Position numbers and translations under genes: made by a program. A DNA stretch of 64,000 bases from contig OX393581.1 in NCBI GenBank assembly GCA_947652605.1, positions 32,606,788 to 32,670,787 on the forward strand. Direction: 5' to 3'. The notes under the pieces are model-generated. The model saw nothing but the letters and a program-made list of their open reading frames with translations. It searched no databases and had not been told where the DNA came from. The first letter of the stretch is position 1. Every line of letters starts with the position of its first letter. The DNA comes from Elmis aenea. Its lineage: Eukaryota; Arthropoda; Insecta; Coleoptera; Elmidae. This document shows, piece after piece, positions 32,001-44,000 of this stretch.

Positions 32001-35000
32001 CTTTCTACATCAGCGAGATTATGATTATGTACTTTCCGGACTCAGTCGTTTTTTTGTTGCAACGTTTATGCGTTAAATGTTACGGGTATCATTCATTGTT
32101 CTCTGAAAGATATTCGATAAACAATTTTGTGATTCATACACCTATTTTAGTTGCTACACTCTTTGAGTAGTACAAAAAATACACCTATTCTAATAATCAA
32201 AAGATATTTTCAAGGCTGTTCTAATAATACATGCGGGACTATGTAAAGGACCCTTTTTAATACGTTATTTTTTCTGCATTTTATTGAGGACGAAATTTTA
32301 ATTATCGGATGTGAAAAAAATTTACTTTAATAATACCCATTCTTATAATTTCTAACGATTATTTAACAAAAAGGCAACTAGGTCTTTTAAATTTGCTGAT
32401 GTTCCACTGATCACTCACTACCGTACATTTTTTCATATTTGTACAATTAACGTCAATTATTTTACAATGTTATAACATAAACTTATTTTTCACAATGCGT
32501 GTCTACAGGAACAACGCAAGTTTTTTTTTGACAATTTAAATAAGGTGGACTTCCCATGTTATTGTAAACAAAAGACGGATGCGTTTAAAAGTGCTTTAAA
32601 AGTTTTATGATGAATAATTTACACAGGCAATGACATTCTTTGGCCATTTATTGTTAACAGATTATTTTAATTTCTCAATATTCTTTAATAAGATTTGTGA
32701 TGATAAGAAAGTAATGACTGTCACCGAAGACTCTAATAAAACTGTATTAACTAAAGTTTCATTAAATTTCAACGTTTTTCGATATAGAAAACAACATTGT
32801 TTTATTTACGAAATTTATCGTTCTGCTAAATTTTTCTCGAAAAATCTACTAGCAGAAAGGGACTTTTTATAATAAATTTATTTGAAGTCCATACTCTATA
32901 GGTATTTTTCTTAAATATATGACTTTCTCTTGTCAACTTTTTTGTAAAGAAAATGAAACAGTAAAGAATATTTATTTCAGCAATTTTTGTCTTTGAAACC
33001 TAAACAAAATTTTAAATACATTTCACAACGCCAGCGATTAGCAACCCAAATAACATCGCTGTCTACAGAGAAAACACATTTGAATCTTGATAAAATTGCA
33101 CGAATCTATAAATAATTTAAGATTAAAATATTAAATGTATCTAAAGAATTCGGTCATTGTAAAAAAATTATTAAGGCTGTTCCTGATGATAAAGTACTTT
33201 CGTGATAAGTCAGTAAGTCTTTGTGATTGTCGTAAAATATGACGAGTTAACTTGTTATTAGTCTTTTAAGTTACTCTTTTTATCAAATGAAATAAAAATA
33301 ACTTTCTGTTGAACATGTACGAGTAATAGATAATAGAAGATGCACAAACTGATGATAAACTACACGTTAACAAGGTATAGTGCATTACTAGTTTCTATAG
33401 ATGTTGATCATTTTTAAACCACAAACGCTGATCTTTAAAAATAATTTAAGTACAGTAGTCCCTCGAAATTCGAACACAATACGGTCCAGAAGACAGTTCC
33501 GACTTTCGAGTTAAATTTCTTCATCAGAAATATATTATATTATATTATCCTGTAACCTCTTCTACCAGTGGTGTTGAGGTACCATAAGAAATAATGTAAA
33601 TTAAATTAATCCGTTCCAGAACCCCAAAATTTACCCAATAAAAACATTGAAGAAATAAAGATTTTTCTGTTAGGTTTTCACCTCTAGTAACTTCCTTGGG
33701 TGCTATTATGAACGGGTGATTAAAGATAATATAAAAATAATCCAAAGAAATCAATTTTTATTTTTATTGCAAGATTTGTTCGACTTTCGAGTTTAAAAAC
33801 CGGATATTCGTCGGTTTTGTTCGAGTTTCGAGTTATTTGAAGTTCGCTAGTCCACTGCATTAGCTGAATTCGTTATTTGCGTCGAATTTTATGTAATTTT
33901 CATAAATTACTTAAATAAATTTCATTTTGTTTTTACATTTTAAAGCAGTATATATTTTCTTACACGCTATGATGACCTAGTAAGAAAAAGTCTCAGTTTT
34001 TTCTAAAAGTTAATAAATAACCGTTTTCTAATTTTGTTAGATCAAAGAATGCGATTTAAAGTAGTCGGATACGTAACTGGGTAAATACCTATTGTATATT
34101 CAACTAGTAATGAACTTTACCTCATAAAATTATAATGAGACATAAAGTATTTGATGTTGTAGTAGAAACTTGTTATAGATGAAATAAGCGTAATAATTGC
34201 GACAGATGAAGAGCGATTATTTAAAAACTGAAGAGTTACACGAAAGTGTCAAATTTTTACCGTGCTTATTTAATTGATTCCCTAGACATTATATTACAGA
34301 TTAACCACTTGAGGAACTTGCAGGTGCTATTAAGGCACTTGAATTGTATAAATTTGCAGTACTGGTACTTAACGCAGACATTATTTGACGAGCTGCATCC
34401 TGGAAATTAAGTATACACAGAATATAGAATATGTACAGAAGTTTACAATATTTACACATTAAAAAGATGTTAGTTGCATGCAGATCTTACTGTTTTTTAT
34501 TTTTTCTAACTTTTTATTCATCCGCGATTGTTGTTAATTGTCTTGGTTAAATATGTATATGCGCTTGTAATCTATTTATTTATTTACATTACGTAGCCCA
34601 ACAAAACAAAGAAGGGTGCAATGCGATCAGAAAGATGCATCATTGCGTTGCAAAGTGCTTAAAGGCAATACATGGACCGTTTATTATAAAAGTGGTGAAA
34701 GTCCATTTTTGAAAAAATTTAGAAGACAAATAATTCATACCTCTATATAATTTAGTGTGAATTTACATACAGTTAATATTTTAAAACATCCACGAGCTTT
34801 GACCAATCGAAAATACGTTAGTAAATGAAATTGTATAAATATTTGTAATAAAAGGGTTTCAAGTCCATTTAATTTAAGTTTTATATCTATTTACAAAAAC
34901 TATTAACAAAAAAGACCATTCGCCAACATTTGTATTAAAAATTTGAAGAGTAAACCTACAAACATTCAAATTTTAAGTTTGTACGGCCTAAAATGCATTA

Positions 35001-38000
35001 TCAGACTTTATAGTTTTTGCAAAATGTAAAGTATACAGGGTGGTCCACTTTTTACCAAATTTGGTTTAAATATATCTACTGGTTGAGAAACGGTTAAACA
35101 GTATCGTTATTTTTTCGAAAATTTCAACACCCTGTATCTTTAAAATGAAGCGTTTTTGGACTCATGTTAAAATGGAATATTCGCTTTAAAATAAGTTTTT
35201 CTATCGACTGTTAAAGTTCTGCTACTAAAAAGTGGATCACCCTATATATTAAAATGAACAGTAAGACATCATGTTTGAAAAATCAATTTCATCACATATT
35301 ACCGTAAAATAATACACATCGGATAAAATTATTAAAATTTTAAGTCTGTATGGCAGCGATTCTCAGTTCGTATGTGGCGACGAAGTTTTGAATTACGAAT
35401 GGTTTGTGATGGATCGGAATGATTCGATAGAAAAATGAAAAATGTCTCATTAAAATTGTAAATTCACTGATTCATAAATTTCACTAGATAATATTAAAAG
35501 CTCAGAGAAATGTCTAAATCTGTACTTAAAAAAATACGTTCATTAAAATGGAACTAAAAGTATGACTGGGATATCTGGGAATTTAAATTATAATATAAAT
35601 ATTTGGTTCACGGCTGAAACATATTGAGAACCGCTGCTGTATGATTACCTTACGTGACAAAACAAAAGATTTTTTAAATCTTTAAAAACCGTAATTTTTA
35701 GTATTGGTTAAATTAATATTCGTGATTTTTTGCATCACTTACTTAATTGCATAGTAGTAGACGAATTTTATGTTACAAAAAATCTTACCTGAATTGCAGA
35801 TCCCAAAAAGTTGGAAATTGCTCTAGTTACATTAATAGCAGCATTGACTAGCTGTCCGCTTATTTTATTGTCTTCTTCAGTTACTCCAGGAACTGGATTT
35901 AACTGAACAGGAGGTAGCTTTACTCTCGTCGGAGCTCTTGTAGGCTTTTCACTTTCATCAATTATATAATTACTAACACTAGCGGGAGATATCGTTGTTG
36001 CCCTTCCTCTATTGGTCACCAGAGGCTTGATATCGTCTTTGCTAGCAGAAACTTGAGAGTCTTCTTTGGTGGCTTGCAATCGTGTGGCAAGACCCAAAGA
36101 GCTTGGAGTAATTACTTGAACGCTATCATCAAGAGTTAGAGAGTTGGCTGTCACGCTGGATCGCTTAGAGTTAGACTGCAAATTTTTCAGAGATGATAAG
36201 TCTAAATTTTGAGCCTTTTTAGGATCTTTTTGAATGGCTTCCAGTTGTTTGATAAGGAAATCGAACTGTTCTCTGGACAACGTTCCACCTCCCGCTTTAA
36301 CATGTTCTTCATATTTTGGTGTTACTGTTTGTCTTTCGTCCCTTGTGCGAGAGGTAACGAAAGTTGTGTCAATTATAGGCGTAATATGCGTTGGTTCTCT
36401 GCTTAGAAGTTCGTCTTCATCGTCATCTATTGGTCTTACTGTAGTTCTAGCACGTGGACGTCTTGTTGTAGGTGGAGGAATCAATGTGTTTAATAGCCAG
36501 TTGATTCCTTGCATGATTCTACCTGGTCTAGCTGTTGTGGTTGCCGGTCTTCTGGTAAATGAGACCGTTGGTGCCACTGTACTAGCTTTTACAGGAGAAG
36601 ATTGAGAGTTGGGCGCTTCTTTTTCAAACAGTCCCTTGAAATAATACTCAAAATTAGACATTCTTATAGAATCCAAAGACAAGTAACAATTTTAAATTGG
36701 GTTAGAGTAATGAATTTACGCGAAATTTTTATTTCGACAGAATATTCAGGCTAAATCATTATGAAAGCTACTTTAGATTTTTTTCAGTTCTTGATAAAGA
36801 CCAAATGGTCTTCATCCTTTATATTTTTTTAATAATAACATCGTTTTGAAAATTTATCACATAAAGACGGTCGAAACGTCAGTTAACTTTAAATGCTAAT
36901 CAAAAAACAATTTTTTTAAAGTTTTTTCTACTGAATGTAAAATATAGCAAAAATCAAATCCAAGCGATATTAATACAAACGTTTTAAAAACCTTAGCTTG
37001 TAAGCTAAATTTGCAATACTCCAGCCTAGTATTAATATTTTTGTTCCAATTTTTAATAATTAATTGTGTGGAAGAAAAGCGTTGGGAAACGCATTTTTGT
37101 CGTAAATGTATGTAGACTTTATATAAAATTTGAAAGCCATTAAAACATAAGTAATACATTACAATCATTTTATTAAAATAAAAATAATCACTTACGGCTT
37201 CATTAATTTGATCTCTTAGTGCCTTTGGAGTTGTTGGCCCGATACCATACTCTTTAAGGAGAGAAGCTAATAAGGCATCATTCGATTTCCCGTAAGTCGT
37301 ACTAACAGGTGGTCCACCAGTGGCAGAATTTGCATTTAAATTCTTTATTAGTTCGTTAATACTTTTTTCGTTTCCTGATGAGATGGCTTTTGTTTCTCTA
37401 TTGCTAGAGGCAACGGCTTCCAAAATATTTGCCGATTCAGGTGCTTTACCGCTATTTGGATTTCTTTCTTCCAAGAAAGAAAGAACCTAGAAGCAGATTT
37501 AAATGATTGAGATTTAACAAGTTTTGTAAAGCTATTGATTAAAATAAGGTTTTAATTTTTCGAAAACAATCAAATGAAATAAAACCTCTTAAATTTCCTG
37601 TGGTTATAGAACCGATTTTTATTCGACATTCTTAAAACCTTCAGCAGCTCATACTCTAATTACTTTTTCACCGTTTTGAAGTAATAACTAGATATACCTG
37701 ATAATTATTATAATCAATTCTGAATCATTAAGAAACACAGTTTTTTAGATCTTCAGAAACAGTTTATTACTTACTCTGCCTGCGAGATTTCCTTGGTTAT
37801 TTTTAGGCTTTTTCTGCTCTCCACCAAGATTCTAAAAACAAGCTTTGTCAATAATAGCAAAAGGATAAAATCCTTATGACGTACCAGACTAGTTAAGAAC
37901 GCCAGTTGTTGAAGTATCGCCTCTTGCTCTTTTTCAAGTTCAGCCAGCGTCTCTAGTTCTTTCAGTTGCTTGGGTGTGAGAATTCTGCCTTTCAAGTTAA

Positions 38001-41000
38001 GATCTTTAATGCTTTTGGGCATTGAGGCTGTAGTGGTTTTAGCTGTTGTGGGACTCGAAGACAAAATTGTAGTAGGAATAGGTGTGGTAGTTGGTCGTCT
38101 GGATCGTGTGCTTGAAGCGGTGGAAGATTCTTGTGTCGAATCAGCAAATGACCCACGCTGTATCAAGTTAGCTAAAAGTGGTGGTAAATTTGTTGTGGTT
38201 ACTGGAGAAATTGTTGTAGTTGATGGTATGTATGGTGTTGAAGTAACAATCATCAATGGGGTTGAAGTGCTGCTTTCGATCGAGTTTCTAGACGGTGAAC
38301 CCTGTGTGCTACGAATTATTTTTGGAGTACCGGTAGTACTTTGGTAAATGGTGGTTAAAGAAGGTGCTGGTTTTGATTCGAGCGTTGTTGGCAGAGTTAA
38401 TTCAGGAGGAGAGGATTGCAGCGTAGTCGGTAATGTAGTTGGTGTTTCGGTTTGAGAACTGCTGGTGGTGGCTACTGTTTCAAATACAGTAGTCGGTGTT
38501 TCTTTTACTGTAGTTGGTGGCGTTGTTATTTTAGGTAGGAATGAAGAAAGATAAGTGGAAATAAATGGAAACAGTGTCGTAGTAGCGAAGATACTTGTTG
38601 GTCTTTGAGTGGTTGGAAGCTCAGTTGTCGTGGGAGACGGGGGAGGAATTGTAGTTCCAGTTGAGCCTCCACGTGTAGTTTCTAACATAGCTGGCGTAGC
38701 AATAGTAGAAGGTTGAACTCCCGAACTGCTTATAGTATTGGTTTCCTCATTATCCGCATTAACTCTTGTTGCCACCTATAAACATTGATAAATAATGACA
38801 CGCTTACAACTTTTTTTTTGTTATTGAAGGTTATTAAGACTTAGAACACATCGTGTAACAACAAATTCTGATTTGTGCTGCTCTACTTTCATGCAAGGGT
38901 TCAGGTAGGTGTAGGGATTTCATTCTCGTAAATAGCTGTGAGTCGTGTTTACATAAAATAGGTTGATTACAAATCAGTATTTTTGCTTTACGATTAATTT
39001 TAATAACGGGGTATATTTCACCAACAATAAAATGTATCAACGAATAACATTAAATTATATATCTTGACCAACAAATAGTTTTTGAACGTGACATGGAAAG
39101 TTACATTGTGCAACGAAATTGTTCAATATAAAATTAATTTTAGCTTAGAAAACTTAACTCTTAATCTAATAAATAAAAAAGTTCTCTTTTAAACCTCAAT
39201 ATTGGTATAATAATTTAATGTTATTTTGACCTTGATAATTTTTAATAATTGTGTAAATATAAACGTTAAAAACAGTGAACAATTTTTATTGATTTTGCAG
39301 AGAATCTCGCTATCAATTAAAAATAATTTAATTCAATGAACACCTCGTTTACTCAGTTCACTGATGTTGGTAAAAATAGGAAAAAATCGTCGAAATAAAA
39401 TTTATACAAAACTAGGAATATTTGGTGCTCTATAAAATACAAGACACTCTGCAGAGTCATATAACATTGTTTATATTGTACAGTGATTAGAGCCTGTTTA
39501 CAAAATTGCCACCTCAATCCTAAGAAATAAATAAACAATATTTGTACAAAATTAAACCAAACTTACTAAATAAATTAGTAAGTTAGTTTCAAATTTTTAG
39601 CTTCTTTGTTGCTCTCGACCAATTAAGACATTTAAATATGTTTTTGGTTGTAATTGTTTATTAACTCATGGAACAAAAACACAGATGATTCTCGAAATTC
39701 GAACTGTTTGATGTTCGAACTTGAAACTCGAACAAAAAACTCGAGGAAAATCGGGTTTTGAAACTCGACTAAAAACTCGAAAGTCAAACAAAGAATTTAT
39801 TTCTTAAGCGTCTTATTTATTTCTTTGGGTTATTTTATATTATTTTGAATATTACCTATTCAGTCATAACCCTCCTATTATTATTATTAATTTTATATGT
39901 ACGTACTGTTATAAATAGTAAAGTATCATTCAATTACAGAAATCGGATTTATTCAATTTTAATATTTTTTTTTATAGGGAAATTAAACTCGAAAGTTGAA
40001 CAACTTAAAAGTCGAACCGTCTCCTGGAACGATTGCGTTCAAAGTTTAAGGTTCCACTGATACAAAACTGTACAATAATCGTACACTGGCCTGCTGTTAA
40101 TACTTTTTAATTATTGTTTATTTAGCAAATCTAGCATAAACTGACATTTTTTTGTTTTTACTTTACTATGAAAAGAGGTTATGCATACCGCTGAGAACTT
40201 GCTATTAAAATCAGTTTTTTTTTTTTTTGTTTACAATTTGGGTCGAGTTGTTTTAATTCGTTGGCAAATTTGACCCTGTACAATAAGGTATTATATTATT
40301 TATTGTTAACATGTTTTTAATTCTTTTAATAAATGAATAGCCAATTAATATGCTTGTTATAAGAAATGTTATTAAAACACTTCGGCTTAATAGTTACAAT
40401 TTTATTTTTGTTTCGTAATTTTGCGAATTTTTGTTAAAATAATTCAAAAACTTTCTCGTTTAGTGCATTAGAATAGTGTTTAAGTCGGTGCGGAAACTCA
40501 ATGCGAACTTATTAATTGTATAAGTGCTATGTTAATCGAAAAAACGATTGAAAAATAAGAGATTAATAAATTTTAGGTGCACGTTAATTTTAGCCTTGCC
40601 TCGTTTTTTGTGGATGTAATTTTTCGTTTATTCACCGGTCTCCAGCGAAAAATTACCCTGTGTGATCGTTGTATATTACCAAGTACTTTACGGGTCTGCG
40701 GAACGCCATTTGAAAAACATAATTTATAAGTAAAAAGGTGTGTTTTTTTGTTTATATTCGCTAAACGGTATTAATACTCGATATTAATAATTTTTTTAAA
40801 TATGTTTGTTTACTGTTAATCTATGTTCGACTTTCAATTAATAAAATTGTATATGAACTTAATATATTTTTTTTAATAAAATCACTCACGGGACAACAAG
40901 AAAGATGAAAGAAAGTTACTTTAAAATTTTAATAAGTTTAACTAAACTTTTGGTTTTTTTTTAACACCCGAAAATATTTGGTTTGTATTAAACACCAAAA

Positions 41001-44000
41001 TAAAGTTGTCCCTTATTTAGTCCGATTCCAGAATTAACGGAATATACAGGGTGATTTAGTTTGTCGCACCCCTATAACTTTGTTATTTTAAGAGAAAACT
41101 CCCATTAACCTTATATTTTTGTAAATCGCGAAAAACTCTCCATCGAATTACGTTCAGATGTTTTTTCTACGATGAAATATGTTAAACTGGCGATAGTCAA
41201 CCTTTTTTTAATCACATGGTATACTGTTTTTTATTGATTTTGAGAGATAATTAAATTCTAAATCAGATAATCCATTAAAAAATAAGCAGACTAGAAAAAT
41301 TCAATGTATATTTTTTTATTGCAAAATCAAATTTCGAATTTTAAAAAAATTATGCAATCTAATTTAGAAAAAAAGTTGACATCGCCAGTCTGATATGTTT
41401 CATAAAAAAAAAAAATTTACCGTCATTTTATGAAGAATTTACGAAAATTTACAAAACTGTAAGATTTATTGAGGTTTTATCTTAAAAAACTCAAGTTATA
41501 GGGTTGCGACAGTATATTGCAACCTCTAAAAATTAATGATTTAAAAGTTGTGAAAAATCTACCTCGATTTTTTAAAATTGATATATTGTAATTAAACCTA
41601 AACTACTACAAATATTTTTGTTATCCTTGTGTTCATACTATTCTACAATTAATATTCATATAAACATATACAGTGCGTACAAAAAGTAACGTAACGGATG
41701 AATATCGCGTCTTGTGCAACTTTACAAAAAAAAATTCAAACAAAAGTTGTTTGTGTGCATTTACGACATAACCTTAAATTATTTTCAACTATACACAGTG
41801 GTTTGTTTTTGCGCACCGATAAGTCACTATGTTTTTTAAATAGAACACCCAAGTAGTATGTTTAGGAGTACTTCCGACCACTCTAGGCGTCAATTTATTG
41901 CGTTCAATCTAGGCGTCAAGACCAATCTAGGCGTCAAGAGTGAACTCGGCACCTCCGCTATTTTGTCAATCTGAGCGTCAGTGTATATATGTTCTAGACC
42001 GCAGGATGAGTTCTGACCATTCTAGGCGTCAATTTATTGCGTTTGAACAATCTAGGCGTCAATTTTGCTCTAGGCGTCAATGCAAAAAAATGGTGGAGGT
42101 GCCGTGTCGCTCTGGCAGTGTATTTATGTTTTAGACCACTCGGCCGTCAGTGCTTGAATTAAAAAATGGTGGAGGTATCGAGTTTACTTAGGCGTCAAAA
42201 TGCATGTTTTGTTTCTGAGCGTAAATCTCGTTCTTGCGGGGTGCGGTGCGGGTACTGACACGGGTCGGGTGCGGGTGTTGATGTTTGCATAAAAAACAAA
42301 AGGAAGACTTAAAATGATTTATTTATGAGTATTTCTTTACAATATTTTTATGCAAACATCAACACCCGCACCCGACCCGTGTCAGCACCCGCACCGCACC
42401 CCGCAGGAACGAGATTCACGCTCAGAAACAATACATGCGTTTTGACGCCTAAGTGAACTCGACACCTCCACCATTGTTTTAATTCATGCATTGACGGCCG
42501 ACTGGTCTAGAACATATTATACACACTGACAGAGCGAACACGGCACCTCCATAATTTTTTTGCATTGACGCCTAGAGTGGAATTGACGCCTAGATTGGTC
42601 AAACGCAATAAATTGACACCTAGAATGTTCGGAACTCATCCTGCGGTCTAGAACATATATACACTGACGCTCAGATTGACAAAATGGCGGAGGTGCCGAG
42701 TTCACTCTTGACGCCTAGATTGGTCTTGACGCCTAGATTGCAGACACAATAAATTGACGCCTAGAGTGGTCGGAAGTACTCTTAAACATACTACTCACCC
42801 AGTATATTTTATAATTTGTGGATGTAAAATAAATGTCTTTCAAAATATATAGGTTTTATGTATCAAAAATTAGTCGTTTTTGAGTTATTTAAGTTTTTAT
42901 AAAAATAACACAAACAGAAGTTTAAAAAAATTATGAAATTTCACAACTTGACTATGTTAGAACGAATTCCTTTGAAACCCGGTAGTACAATAGTATTATA
43001 GTGATTTTTGACTAGTTAAAATTTTAAAATAATACACCGGGTGTCCATTTAGTCAAATTTTAAACACCAATAAGTCTGTTTTTTAAAAAATTAAATACCC
43101 TATATATTTTTACAATTTGTTATTAATAATGTAATTATCTTTAAAAACCATTAAACGTCAATTGTGTCTAAAATCAGTATTTCTCGTGTTATTGCGGCTT
43201 CTTGATAATTTACGGATACAAACAATATTTAATAGCATTCAACTATAGTAGGCTTTGAAAATATCTCGAAAATTTGTTTTAAATGTCAAATAACTAAATA
43301 TTTTTATGCCCTTTTTCGTAAAACAAAAAAAGATGTATTTCTTTTAAAATTAATTAAAAGCACAATGCAAAATAAGAAAATAGAGTTGCATTTGACATTT
43401 GATCCGTTACGTCCCTTTTTGTACAGGGTGGGCAAATTTCGATGTTTTAATAAGGAATCTCGATAACTATAAGAGGTATCAAAAAACGGACCGCGTATCC
43501 TCGATCTCTTTTTCCGAGAAAAAGTTAATGGTGAAAACTAAAATTGGTTATCGTCTTTTGTTTTCGAGTTATCGCCGATAACTCGATTTTTCGACTTTTC
43601 GTTTTATGACCATATCTCGCTTGTGTATGAAAATTTACAAAAATAATTTTGACGTTCTTCAGGCACTTTTTTTATAAGAATGCAGTGGCGTAGACAATTT
43701 TTCAAAAAAGTTTTCGAAATTCGAGTTGTGACATAAAGTTGTATTTTTTTAAATAGAACGCATAGTTGGCTATGACTTATTTAAATTCCTTATTTTTTTG
43801 CCATTCCAAATATATAGGGGTTGATGTATTTATTTTCAATATTACGCAAGTTACAAAGGTTTTTTAGTTTTTTCTTTAAACAAAATTATAGTAGGCTGTG
43901 AAAACAAAAACAAAAAAAGGTGTAAAACCTTTTAAAACTCATGTGGTACAAGTTACGAAGGTTTTATAATTTGTTGTTGTGATAAACATTACAAATATTT

